18,515 nt of DNA from JAAGZL01 sp964628835 (lineage in GTDB: Bacteria > Pseudomonadota > Gammaproteobacteria > Chromatiales > Chromatiaceae): NCBI GenBank assembly GCA_964628835.1, contig CAZVME010000066.1:1-18515 (forward strand). Reading direction: 5' to 3'. Each line of letters begins with the position of its first letter. Within the stretch, counting starts at the first letter, position 1. Shown here piece by piece: positions 1-7,222 of this stretch. Below the pieces are notes generated by a model. It was not told where the DNA came from, did no database searches, and saw only the letters and a list, made by a program, of their open reading frames with translations. Both the position numbers and the translations under genes were made by a program.

Positions 1-49
1 TATTAAGGGAGCAACCATTAACTGCGGACTGCGCCTTGTCTTGAGTCAT
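1..49 (-). CDS. Possible 5' end of a divergent gene (partial)
   Basis: On the minus strand an ATG at 49-47 opens a frame of 16 codons with no stop up to the window edge, beginning MTQDKAQSAVNG. An AGAGG Shine-Dalgarno-like sequence lies about 7 bases upstream of this ATG, in the short gap before rmuC. Sixteen codons are too few to recognise a family, and an open frame of this length can occur by chance. The good ribosome-binding-site spacing and the divergent layout are the only support. No function is proposed. Confidence 0.4.
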   Translation of the reverse strand, partial: MTQDKAQSAVNGCSLN

Positions 50-94
50 TTGTGGGCCTCTGATATGTGCCCTTTATACGTTACAGTACACTAG

Positions 95-1399
95 ATGGCT
101 GAGATCACTGCGCATTCACAATTGATCATCTTGGCCAGTGTGGCCCTGCTGCTGTTGCTGGCGGTGTCTCTCTGGCTGCGGCAGGCGCGTTTGTTGCGAG
201 AGTTGCAGCGCAGTCGCCAGGGACAGGATGAGGAGCGTAATAGGCTGCAGGGGTTGTTTCGGGAGCAGGAGCGGGTGCTACAACGGCAGATGGCCGAATA
301 CCGCAGTTCCGGGGAGAAGGAGTCGCACCAGTTGCAACGCCACCTGTTGTTGCAGCTGTCGCGCCTGAATCAGCTGCTGGAGAAACGTTTTGGTGAGATG
401 CAGAGTGGCGCCTCTGAGTCTCTGGGGCTTGGCTTTGAGGCGGTCAATCGGCAGCTTAGTGAGACCCTGCAACTCAATCGGGAAGAGCTGGGCAAGCGTT
501 TCGACCATCTCACCGATTCCACCGATCAGCGCCTGCGGGAGATCAGTGGTCAGGTAGAGAAGCGTCTGGATGAGGGTTTCAAGCGCACCACAGAGACCTT
601 CACCCGGGTGCTGGAGCACCTCTCTCGCATCGATGAGGCGCAAAAGCGCATCACCGAACTCTCCAGCAACGTGGTGAGTCTGCAGGAGGTGCTGGCGGAC
701 AAACGTTCCCGAGGCGCCTTTGGTGAGGTGCAGTTGGCGGCGCTGATTCGCAGTCTGTTGCCGGAGCGGGCGTTCTCGTTGCAACACACCTTGAGTACCG
801 GGGTGCGGGCCGACTGCATGCTGTTTCTACCTGAGCCCAGCGGCCATATCGCCATCGATGCCAAATTTCCCCTGGAGAGCTTTCGGCGTATGACCGACCC
901 CCAGCTGCCGGATATGGAGCGGGAGCGGGCTTCCAGCCAGTTTCGCCAGGATATCCGCAAGCACATAAACGATATTGCCGCTAAGTACATCATTGCCGAT
1001 GAGACCTCAGATGGGGCGGTGATGTTTATTCCATCTGAGTCTATATTCGCCGAGATCCACGGCCACTATCCTGATCTGGTGGAGGAGTCCCACCGGCAGC
1101 GGGTGTGGTTGGTGTCACCCACCACTATGATGGCCATTCTCACCACCGCCAGTGCAGTACTCAAGGATGCCGCCACCAGGGAGCAGGTGCATGTGATTCA
1201 ACTACATCTTAACTCCCTGTCCCAGGACTTTGGCCGTTTCCAGGAACGGATGGAGCGCCTCTCCAAGCACATCAATATGGCTCAGAAAGATGTGGATGAA
1301 GTGAATGTATCTGCGCGCAAGATCAGCAACCGCTTTGGGCAGATCGAAAAGGTGGAACTGGATCAGTTGCCAGAGCAAGGCGACCTGGTGACCGATTGA
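95..1399 (+). CDS. rmuC: RmuC family DNA recombination protein
   Basis: RmuC proteins limit recombination at inverted repeats and are thought to be nucleases; the biochemical activity is poorly defined. The 434-residue product has an N-terminal membrane segment (about residues 9-28), a long Glu/Arg/Gln-rich coiled-coil region (about 30-200), and the conserved RmuC domain beginning near KRSRGAFGEVQ. Within it, E211, D240 and the D255-A-K257 triad have the spacing of a PD-(D/E)xK nuclease core, which is the fold generally assigned to the family. Length is normal for RmuC. The ATG at 95 is followed directly by the hydrophobic segment; no good Shine-Dalgarno sequence precedes it. It sits directly before yajC-secDF, where tgt/queA is found in many gammaproteobacteria, and is probably transcribed separately because yajC has its own promoter-like sequence. 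Confidence 0.93.
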   Translation: MAEITAHSQLIILASVALLLLLAVSLWLRQARLLRELQRSRQGQDEERNRLQGLFREQERVLQRQMAEYRSSGEKESHQLQRHLLLQLSRLNQLLEKRFGEMQSGASESLGLGFEAVNRQLSETLQLNREELGKRFDHLTDSTDQRLREISGQVEKRLDEGFKRTTETFTRVLEHLSRIDEAQKRITELSSNVVSLQEVLADKRSRGAFGEVQLAALIRSLLPERAFSLQHTLSTGVRADCMLFLPEPSGHIAIDAKFPLESFRRMTDPQLPDMERERASSQFRQDIRKHINDIAAKYIIADETSDGAVMFIPSESIFAEIHGHYPDLVEESHRQRVWLVSPTTMMAILTTASAVLKDAATREQVHVIQLHLNSLSQDFGRFQERMERLSKHINMAQKDVDEVNVSARKISNRFGQIEKVELDQLPEQGDLVTD

Positions 1400-1406
1400 A
1401 TTTTGA

Positions 1407-1424
1407 CGCTATCAGCGGTTTTTT
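1407..1424 (+). terminator. Weak intrinsic terminator after rmuC
   Basis: A short stem (CGCT, loop ATC, AGCG) is followed after one base by six T residues, 8 bases past the rmuC stop. The stem is only four base pairs, so termination efficiency is doubtful, but its position between rmuC and the yajC promoter-like sequence fits. Confidence 0.35.
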
Positions 1425-1478
1425 ACCTGTTGCGGCCCATTATTGGGAGTTTTCCCTTTCCTTTGTCCGCTACAACTG

Positions 1479-1487
1479 TGGCATAAT
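1479..1487 (+). promoter_or_regulatory. Extended -10 promoter of yajC-secDF
   Basis: TGG followed by CATAAT gives an extended -10 element (TGn plus 5 of 6 matches to TATAAT). A GC-rich discriminator (ACGCCGC) follows, and the yajC ATG is 38 bases downstream. No convincing -35 is seen at 16-18 bases, which is tolerable for extended -10 promoters. This would drive yajC, secD and secF together. Confidence 0.5.
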
Positions 1488-1524
1488 ACGCCGCTTCAAT
1501 AACTTTGAATCAGGTTAAATAACT

Positions 1525-1857
1525 ATGAGTTTCTTGATTTCTGATGCTATGGCTCAAACTGCACCGGCAGCTGATCTGACTGGTGGTCTTGGTGGATTGG
1601 TCCTGCCGATTGGCTTGATCGTCATACTCTACTTTTTTATGATCCGGCCCCAGGTTAAGCGCCAAAAAGAGCAGAAAAAGATGGTGGATGCCCTGGCCAA
1701 GGGTGACGAGGTGCAGACCGAAGGTGGCATGATGGGAAAGATCACCAACATGGGTGATAACTTTATCCTGCTGGAGATTGCTGAAGGGGTTGAGGTGAAG
1801 ATCCGCCGTCAGTCAGTGTCGACTGTGATGCCAAAAGGCACACTAAAGGAACTGTAA
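1525..1857 (+). CDS. yajC: Sec translocon accessory protein YajC
   Basis: YajC is a small inner-membrane protein that associates with SecD and SecF in the SecYEG holotranslocon. The 110-residue product has a short Ala/Gly-rich N-terminus, a single membrane helix at about residues 25-40 ending in the family-typical FMIRPQ, then a charged stretch (KRQKEQKKM) and a small cytoplasmic domain with GDEVQTEGGMMGKI. Length and motif order match the family. An AGGTT Shine-Dalgarno-like sequence lies upstream of the ATG. secD follows after 76 bases, as in most proteobacteria, so the three genes very likely form one operon. Confidence 0.96.
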   Translation: MSFLISDAMAQTAPAADLTGGLGGLVLPIGLIVILYFFMIRPQVKRQKEQKKMVDALAKGDEVQTEGGMMGKITNMGDNFILLEIAEGVEVKIRRQSVSTVMPKGTLKEL

Positions 1858-1877
1858 TCCAATTTGTCACAGTGGCC

Positions 1878-1908
1878 CCGTTTCAGGTTATATCAATACC
1901 TGAACCGG
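1878..1908 (+). promoter_or_regulatory. Hairpin between yajC and secD
   Basis: CCG-T-TTCAGGT (1878-1888) is complementary to ACCTGAA-C-CGG (1898-1908) except for one mismatch, with a 9-base AT-rich loop. No T tract follows, so it is more likely an intercistronic structure affecting mRNA stability or coupling than a terminator. The role is inferred only from position. Confidence 0.4.
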
Positions 1909-1933
1909 TTTACTGAGTTCAAGAAGAACAGCA

Positions 1934-3787
1934 ATGAATCGATATCCTCTCTGGAAGAATCTCCTGGTGGCGGTGGTGGTCTTAATCGGGCTATTTTTCG
2001 CCCTGCCCAACGCCTTTGATCAGGACCCATCTATAGAAGTCTCTGGTACCCGTCGTGCCAAGGTGGACACTGGTACTGAATCCAAGGTCAAAACGGCCCT
2101 GGAGTCAGCTGGTATCGCCTTCAAAGCGGTGGAGCCAGGCAATGACAAGCTGCTGATCAGGTTTAACGACTCTGAATCGCAGCTACTGGCCCAGGACAAA
2201 CTGGCTACTGCCTTGGGTTCTGACTACGTGACAGCACTCACCCTGCTGCCGGATCTGCCCTGGTGGCTGGAGACGGTGGGCGCCCAGCCCATGTATCTGG
2301 GTTTGGATCTGCGCGGTGGTATCCATGTCTTGATCGACGTGGACATTGATGCGGCGGTAAAACAGGCCCTGGAGCGCTATCAGGGCGATATCCGCACCCA
2401 GTTGCGCGAAAACAAGCTGCGCTACGTAACCGTGGCCAGGAAGGATAATGCGGTATTGGTGAAGTTTCGGGATATGGCGCTACGCGACAAGGCGCTGGAT
2501 GTGCTGGAAAAGCAGTTCCAGACTCTGAAGCTGGATAGTGTAGACGATGCCGGAGCCTTCTTTGTTACAGCCGCCATGGACCAGGCCGAGCAGAAAGAGG
2601 CACGCAGGTTTGCCCTGCAACAGAATATCACCACCCTGCGCAATCGGGTGAATGCCCTGGGCGTGGCCGAACCCATCATCCAACAGCAGGGTGAACGCCG
2701 GATTGTGGTGCAGCTGCCGGGGGCGCAGGATCCAAGTAAGATCAAGGAGCTTCTGGGGGCCACGGCCACCCTGGAGTATCGTCTGGAAGACACCGAAGGC
2801 AATCTGCAGGATGCTCTCGCCGGTAAGATCCCGGTCGGTTCCAAACTCTACAAGACGCGGGATGGACGCCCGATTCTGCTAAAGAAACGGTTGATCGTCA
2901 CCGGCAATCAGATCACGGATGCCAGATCCGGGTTCGATCAAAATTCCGGTTCCCCCTCCGTGGTGGTGCAACTGGACGGGGCCGGTGGGCGCCGCATGCG
3001 TAATGTGACCTTTGAAAATGTAGGTAAACCCATGGCCGTGGTGTTTATCGAAAACAGGACCGAGACCCGCGAGGTGGATGGCAAGCTGAAAAAACGCAAG
3101 ATGATAGTGGAGGAGGTTATTAGCGTCGCCAATATCCTCGAGCCCTTCGGTAGTCGTTTTCAGACCACCGGTCTGGACAGCTCAGGCGAGGCCCATGATC
3201 TGGCTCTCCTGCTCAGGTCCGGCGCCCTGGCGGCGCCTATCGAGATCGTGGAAGAGCGCACCATCGGCCCCAGCCTGGGACAGGATAATATCGACCAGGG
3301 GTTCCGCTCGGTGATGATTGGTCTGGTGATGGTGATGATCTTCATGGCCGTCTACTACCGGGTGTTTGGCCTAGTGGCGAACCTGGCCCTGATGATGAAC
3401 CTGGTTCTGATCGTGTCGATTCTGTCGGCCCTGCAGGCCACCCTGACCTTGCCCGGTATTGCCGGTATTGTGCTTACCGTGGGTATGGCGGTGGATGCGA
3501 ATGTGCTTATCTTTGAACGTATCCGGGAGGAGATTGGCGTGGGCAGTACGCCCCAGGCCAGCATCCACGCCGGTTATTCCAAGGCGCTATCCACCATTGT
3601 GGACGCGAATATTACCACCCTGATTGCGGCGGTGGTGTTGTTCAGTTTTGGTACCGGACCGATCAAGGGATTTGCTGTGACCTTGTTTATCGGCATCCTG
3701 ACCTCCATGTTCACCGCAATCATTGGTACCAGGGCGGTGGTTAATCTAATCTATGGCAGCAAGCGGGTAAAGAGGCTGGCGATCTGA
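1934..3787 (+). CDS. secD: Protein translocase subunit SecD
   Basis: SecD pairs with SecF as an RND-like membrane complex that uses the proton gradient to help pull proteins out of SecYEG into the periplasm. The 617-residue product matches the E. coli length. It has an N-terminal membrane helix (about 8-26), the conserved GLDLRGG motif around D125, a large periplasmic P1/P4 region (about 130-450), and a C-terminal block of about five helices. That block contains GMAVDANVLIFERIREE, with D521 as the conserved Asp in the membrane region. An AAGAAG sequence serves as a modest Shine-Dalgarno. It lies between yajC and secF (55-base gap), the standard order. Nothing is missing from the family pattern. 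Confidence 0.98.
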   Translation: MNRYPLWKNLLVAVVVLIGLFFALPNAFDQDPSIEVSGTRRAKVDTGTESKVKTALESAGIAFKAVEPGNDKLLIRFNDSESQLLAQDKLATALGSDYVTALTLLPDLPWWLETVGAQPMYLGLDLRGGIHVLIDVDIDAAVKQALERYQGDIRTQLRENKLRYVTVARKDNAVLVKFRDMALRDKALDVLEKQFQTLKLDSVDDAGAFFVTAAMDQAEQKEARRFALQQNITTLRNRVNALGVAEPIIQQQGERRIVVQLPGAQDPSKIKELLGATATLEYRLEDTEGNLQDALAGKIPVGSKLYKTRDGRPILLKKRLIVTGNQITDARSGFDQNSGSPSVVVQLDGAGGRRMRNVTFENVGKPMAVVFIENRTETREVDGKLKKRKMIVEEVISVANILEPFGSRFQTTGLDSSGEAHDLALLLRSGALAAPIEIVEERTIGPSLGQDNIDQGFRSVMIGLVMVMIFMAVYYRVFGLVANLALMMNLVLIVSILSALQATLTLPGIAGIVLTVGMAVDANVLIFERIREEIGVGSTPQASIHAGYSKALSTIVDANITTLIAAVVLFSFGTGPIKGFAVTLFIGILTSMFTAIIGTRAVVNLIYGSKRVKRLAI

Positions 3788-3842
3788 TGCGGATTTATAT
3801 CAGCGCCATATTTGAGACAAATTTATCGGAACAAGAACTGTA

Positions 3843-4778
3843 ATGCAGATCTTAACATCCAAGCTGAATATTGATTTCATGGGTAAGAGCAAGTGGGCGC
3901 TGATTTTCTCCACTGTGGTTATTCTTACCTCCATTTTTTCGGTTATCATCCAGGGCATGAGCCTGGGGATTGATTTTACCGGTGGCACCCTGGTGGAAGT
4001 GGGTTATCAACAGGCGGCTGAGTTGAAACAGGTACGACAGGTGCTCACAGAGAGCGACTTCGGCGATGCCACGGTTCAGCACTTTGGTTCGCCCCGTGAT
4101 GTGCTGGTGCGACTTGCGCCTAGAGATGATTTAAGTAGTGCTGACCTGAGTAATCGCGCCTTTAGCGCGATCAAGGATCTGGCCGGTGGGGCGGAACTAC
4201 GCCGGGTGGAGTTTGTCGGCCCCCAGGTTGGTGATGAGCTGACCGAAGATGGCGGGTTGGCCATGCTCTATGCCCTGATCGGCATCCTGATCTATGTGGC
4301 GCTGCGGTTTGAATACCGCTTTGCCGTGGGTTCGGTCATCGCCATAGTGCATGACGTATTGGTCACCATCGGAGTGTTTTCGCTGTTTCAGATAGAGTTT
4401 GATCTGCCGGTGTTGGCAGCCATCCTAGCGGTTATTGGTTACTCTCTGAACGATACCATCGTGGTGTATGATCGCATCAGGGAAAACTTCCGACGTATGC
4501 GTAAAGGCTCTCCGCAAGAGATCATCAATGCCTCGCTGAATCAGACCCTCTCCAGAACACTGGTTACCTCTATCACCACACTGGTGGTGTTGATCGCGCT
4601 GTTCCTGTTTGGTGGAGAGATTATTCACGGCTTTGCGCTGGCGCTGATTGTGGGTGTGATAATAGGTACCTACTCATCTATATATGTAGCCAGTACCGCA
4701 GTCCTCAGTCTGGGTATCAGCAAGGCGGACCTGATGCCGGTACAGAAAGAGGGCGCTGAGACAGACGCAAGACCCTGA
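3843..4778 (+). CDS. secF: Protein translocase subunit SecF
   Basis: SecF is the partner of SecD in proton-driven completion of protein export. The 311-residue product has a first membrane helix (about 18-37), then the signature GIDFTGGT (42-49), a short periplasmic domain, and a helix bundle from about 140. The bundle carries YSLNDTIVVYDRIREN around D204 and the late motif HGFALALIVGVIIGTYSSIY. Length is slightly below E. coli SecF, within the family range. The Shine-Dalgarno is weak. It is the last gene of the yajC-secDF operon, with an intrinsic terminator about 55 bases past the stop. Confidence 0.98.
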   Translation: MQILTSKLNIDFMGKSKWALIFSTVVILTSIFSVIIQGMSLGIDFTGGTLVEVGYQQAAELKQVRQVLTESDFGDATVQHFGSPRDVLVRLAPRDDLSSADLSNRAFSAIKDLAGGAELRRVEFVGPQVGDELTEDGGLAMLYALIGILIYVALRFEYRFAVGSVIAIVHDVLVTIGVFSLFQIEFDLPVLAAILAVIGYSLNDTIVVYDRIRENFRRMRKGSPQEIINASLNQTLSRTLVTSITTLVVLIALFLFGGEIIHGFALALIVGVIIGTYSSIYVASTAVLSLGISKADLMPVQKEGAETDARP

Positions 4779-4832
4779 AAATTTAAGCTTACCAGCCACT
4801 GCATGGGTATTATTGCGGTGGTATTAGAATAG

Positions 4833-4874
4833 CCTGCTGGCTGGATGTACAATAGTCAGTAGGTTTTTTGTTTT
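4833..4874 (+). terminator. Intrinsic terminator of yajC-secDF
   Basis: CCTGCTGGCT (4833-4842) pairs along all ten positions, two of them G-U, with AGTCAGTAGG (4854-4863) around an 11-base loop. TTTTTTGTTTTG follows directly. It lies between secF and tRNA-Leu. Upstream sequences can compete with this stem (see findings). Confidence 0.72.
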
Positions 4875-4921
4875 GTTGGGGAAACTCTGTATACGTAGGA
4901 GGTTCCAAAAGCTGTAGCCCA

Positions 4922-5007
<86 letters not shown>

Positions 5008-5015
5008 TTTAATCT

Positions 5016-5050
5016 AGCAATGCCCGAAGATTGGCATGCTGTTAACTTTT
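5016..5050 (+). terminator. Possible weak terminator after tRNA-Leu
   Basis: AGC-A-ATGCC (5016-5024) pairs with GGCATGCT (5033-5040) with a single bulged A, and a CTTTTT run follows six bases later. The distance to the T run is long for an intrinsic terminator, so it may instead be a processing structure. TTGGCA within it (5031-5036) resembles a -35 box, but no good -10 follows at 16-18 bases. Confidence 0.3.
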
Positions 5051-5065
5051 TATTACTCAATAGAT

Positions 5066-5088
5066 AGGAGGGGCAACATCCGTTGCCC
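5066..5088 (+). promoter_or_regulatory. tig ribosome binding site with adjoining hairpin
   Basis: AGGAGGGG (5066-5073) is a strong Shine-Dalgarno but ends 26 bases before the tig ATG at 5100. Between them GGGCAAC (5071-5077) and GTTGCCC (5082-5088) form a perfect 7-bp hairpin with loop ATCC. When folded, AGGAG (5066-5070) lies 11 unpaired bases from the ATG at 5100 and only 2 from the in-frame ATG at 5091. This favours 5100. Confidence 0.6.
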
Positions 5089-5099
5089 AGATGTGGCCC

Positions 5100-6413
5100 A
5101 TGCAAGTTTCAGTTGAATCTAGTGAAGGACTCGAGCGCCGGATGACCGTTGAATTGCCCGCAGAGCAGGTAACTCAGGAGGTCGAGAAGCGCCTCAAGAC
5201 CATCTCTCGCAGCGCCAAAGTCGATGGCTTCCGTCCTGGAAAGGTCCCGCTTTCAGTTATTCGCAAGCGCTACCTCGATCAGGTTCTGATGGAGGTTCAC
5301 CAAGAGCTGATTCAATCCACCTATTTCGAGGCCCTGGGGCAGGAGAAGTTGCAGCCAGCCGGAGATCCGATGATTGAGCCGGTGCAGAAAGCGCCGGGTG
5401 AAGGCTTTGGCTACACCGCCGTGTTTGAGGTGATGCCGGAGATTGAGCTGGGCAATATATCTGAGCAGACCATCAAACGCCCGGTGGCTGAGGTCTCTGA
5501 TCAGGATGTGGAACAGATGATTGAGAAGCTGCGCAAGCAGCGCACCACCTGGAACGATGTTGAGCGTGAGTCCAAAGATGGCGACCAGGTGACCATCAGC
5601 TTCAAAGGCATGATAAACGGCGAGGTGTTCGAGGGCGGTAATGCGGATAACGTCCCTCTGGAACTTGGATCCAACTCCATGATTGAGGGTTTTGAGCCGG
5701 GGCTGGTAGGTGCAAAAGCGGGTGAAAATCGTACACTGGAGCTCACCTTCCCAGAGGAATATCACGTTGAGAACCTGAAAGGAAAGGATGTGGTGTTTGA
5801 GGTGGAGGTGATAAAGGTTGCTGAGGCTGTAATTCCTGAGCTGGATGAGGAATTCATCAAGGCCTTCGGTATGGAAGACGGGAAAGTTGAAACCTTGCAC
5901 AGCGAGATACGGTCAAACATGGAGCGGGAGTTGGAAGACAAGATCGGCTCCCTGGTTAAAGAGCGGGCCATGGATGCCCTGATTGCGGCCAATGAGATTG
6001 CCCTTCCTAAAGCTATGGTCAAGCAGGAAGCGCAGGCACTGAAGGAGCAGACCAAGCAGAATATGGAGCAGTATGGCCAACAGAGCAGCATGGATCTACC
6101 GCTGGACCTATTTGAAGATCAGGCAAAACGCCGAGTATCTTTGGGCCTGATCGTTGCCGAGGTGATTAAGGCAAACAATATCAAGCTGGATGAAGAGAAG
6201 GTCCGGGGAAAGATTGAAACGTTTGCTCAGACCTATGAGAAGCCACAGGAAGTAATCGACTATTACGCCTCTAACCAGGAGCAGATGGCCCTGGTGCAGA
6301 ATATTGTCCTGGAAGAGCAGGTGGTAGAGTGGGTTATGGAGCAGGCAAAGGTTGAGGATGTGGAGTCAGGTTTCGAAGAGATTACTGCTTCCCAGCAACA
6401 GGCTGCAGGATAG
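5100..6413 (+). CDS. tig: Trigger factor (ribosome-associated chaperone and prolyl isomerase)
   Basis: Trigger factor binds the ribosome near the exit tunnel, shields nascent chains and isomerises prolyl bonds. From the chosen start the protein has 437 residues, close to the usual 432. Residues 1-115 are the ribosome-binding domain with the signature GFRPGKVP at 43-50, exactly the E. coli numbering. This is why the ATG at 5100 is preferred over the in-frame ATG at 5091. About 150-245 is the FKBP-type domain (GDQVTISFKGMINGEVFEGG, then GFEPGLVGAKAGE). The C-terminal part is the helical chaperone arm, ending Gln/Ala-rich. clpP starts 34 bases after the stop, so tig-clpP are likely co-transcribed. 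See the hairpin in its leader. Confidence 0.97.
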   Translation: MQVSVESSEGLERRMTVELPAEQVTQEVEKRLKTISRSAKVDGFRPGKVPLSVIRKRYLDQVLMEVHQELIQSTYFEALGQEKLQPAGDPMIEPVQKAPGEGFGYTAVFEVMPEIELGNISEQTIKRPVAEVSDQDVEQMIEKLRKQRTTWNDVERESKDGDQVTISFKGMINGEVFEGGNADNVPLELGSNSMIEGFEPGLVGAKAGENRTLELTFPEEYHVENLKGKDVVFEVEVIKVAEAVIPELDEEFIKAFGMEDGKVETLHSEIRSNMERELEDKIGSLVKERAMDALIAANEIALPKAMVKQEAQALKEQTKQNMEQYGQQSSMDLPLDLFEDQAKRRVSLGLIVAEVIKANNIKLDEEKVRGKIETFAQTYEKPQEVIDYYASNQEQMALVQNIVLEEQVVEWVMEQAKVEDVESGFEEITASQQQAAG

Positions 6414-6447
6414 GGTTGCACGTTAGCCGACTAAAGGATTTTTCCAG

Positions 6448-7089
6448 ATGACCGATAAAGCAGGTATGAGCGCATTGGATACAACTAGCCTGGGCTTGGT
6501 CCCAATGGTGGTGGAGCAGACCGCACGCGGTGAGCGCTCCTACGATATCTACTCCCGTCTGCTGAAGGAGCGAGTGGTGTTTGTGGTGGGTCCAGTTGAG
6601 GATCACATGGCAAACCTGATCGTTGCCCAACTGCTGTTTCTGGAGTCGGAAAACCCGGATAAGGATATCAACATATATATCAACTCGCCCGGTGGCTCGG
6701 TTAGTGCCGGTCTGGCCATTTACGACACCATGCAGTTTATCCGTCCCCACATAAGCACCACCTGTATCGGGCAGGCGGCAAGCATGGGGGCCCTGTTGTT
6801 GACCGGTGGTGAGGCTGGAAAAAGATACTGTCTGCCAAACTCCAGAATGATGATTCATCAACCTTTGGGCGGGTTTCAGGGCCAGGCCTCGGATATTGCC
6901 ATCCACGCCAAGGAGATCCTGACATTGCGCGATCGTTTGAACAAAATTATGGCTACACACACCGGGCAGGATTTTGCCACCATCGAACAGGACACAGAGC
7001 GGGATAACTTCATGGATGCGGCAGAGGCGGTAGAATATGGCCTCATCGACCAGGTGCTGTCAGAACGCACAGGGGGTGCGGAAGAGTAG
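6448..7089 (+). CDS. clpP: ATP-dependent Clp protease proteolytic subunit
   Basis: ClpP forms the tetradecameric serine-protease chamber that degrades substrates unfolded by ClpX (or ClpA). The 213-residue product carries the catalytic triad S112 (in GQAASMGA), H137 (MMIHQP) and D186 (TERDNF), one residue shifted from the E. coli precursor. A short N-terminal propeptide of about 15-16 residues precedes LVPMVVEQTARGERSYDIYS, where mature ClpP normally begins. AAAGGA about 9 bases before the ATG is the ribosome binding site. It sits between tig and clpX in the conserved order. Confidence 0.98.
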   Translation: MTDKAGMSALDTTSLGLVPMVVEQTARGERSYDIYSRLLKERVVFVVGPVEDHMANLIVAQLLFLESENPDKDINIYINSPGGSVSAGLAIYDTMQFIRPHISTTCIGQAASMGALLLTGGEAGKRYCLPNSRMMIHQPLGGFQGQASDIAIHAKEILTLRDRLNKIMATHTGQDFATIEQDTERDNFMDAAEAVEYGLIDQVLSERTGGAEE

Positions 7090-7107
7090 TGTGTGAGTTG
7101 ATTTAAT

Positions 7108-7155
7108 GACCTGGAGAATACATGGTTTATTAGTGGTTGGTTGACGCTCCAGGTC
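7108..7155 (+). repeat. Perfect 9-bp inverted repeat between clpP and clpX
   Basis: GACCTGGAG (7108-7116) and CTCCAGGTC (7147-7155) are exact inverse complements separated by 30 bases. In RNA this would give a long-loop hairpin 18 bases after the clpP stop. No T run follows. It could stabilise the 3' end of a clpP message, slow read-through to clpX, or be a protein-binding site; the sequence does not decide. Confidence 0.5.
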
Positions 7156-7183
7156 TTGCGCTCAATTGGCAAATGTTTATTAT
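7156..7183 (+). promoter_or_regulatory. Candidate clpX promoter
   Basis: TATTAT (7178-7183) matches 5 of 6 positions of the sigma-70 -10 box. A weak -35 (TTGCGC, 7156-7161) sits at 16-base spacing. It overlaps the right edge of the inverted repeat and lies about 40 bases before the clpX ATG. E. coli clpX also has its own promoter between clpP and clpX. Confidence 0.35.
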
Positions 7184-7222
7184 GTGGGAAGTGACTTTGG
7201 TTGCGATTTGTGAGGAATTTGT

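Noticed and set aside
5091..5099. tig start at the ATG at 5091
   Set aside because: Starting at 5100 puts the GFRxGK signature at residues 43-48 as in E. coli; with the leader hairpin folded the ATG at 5091 is only 2 bases from the stem.
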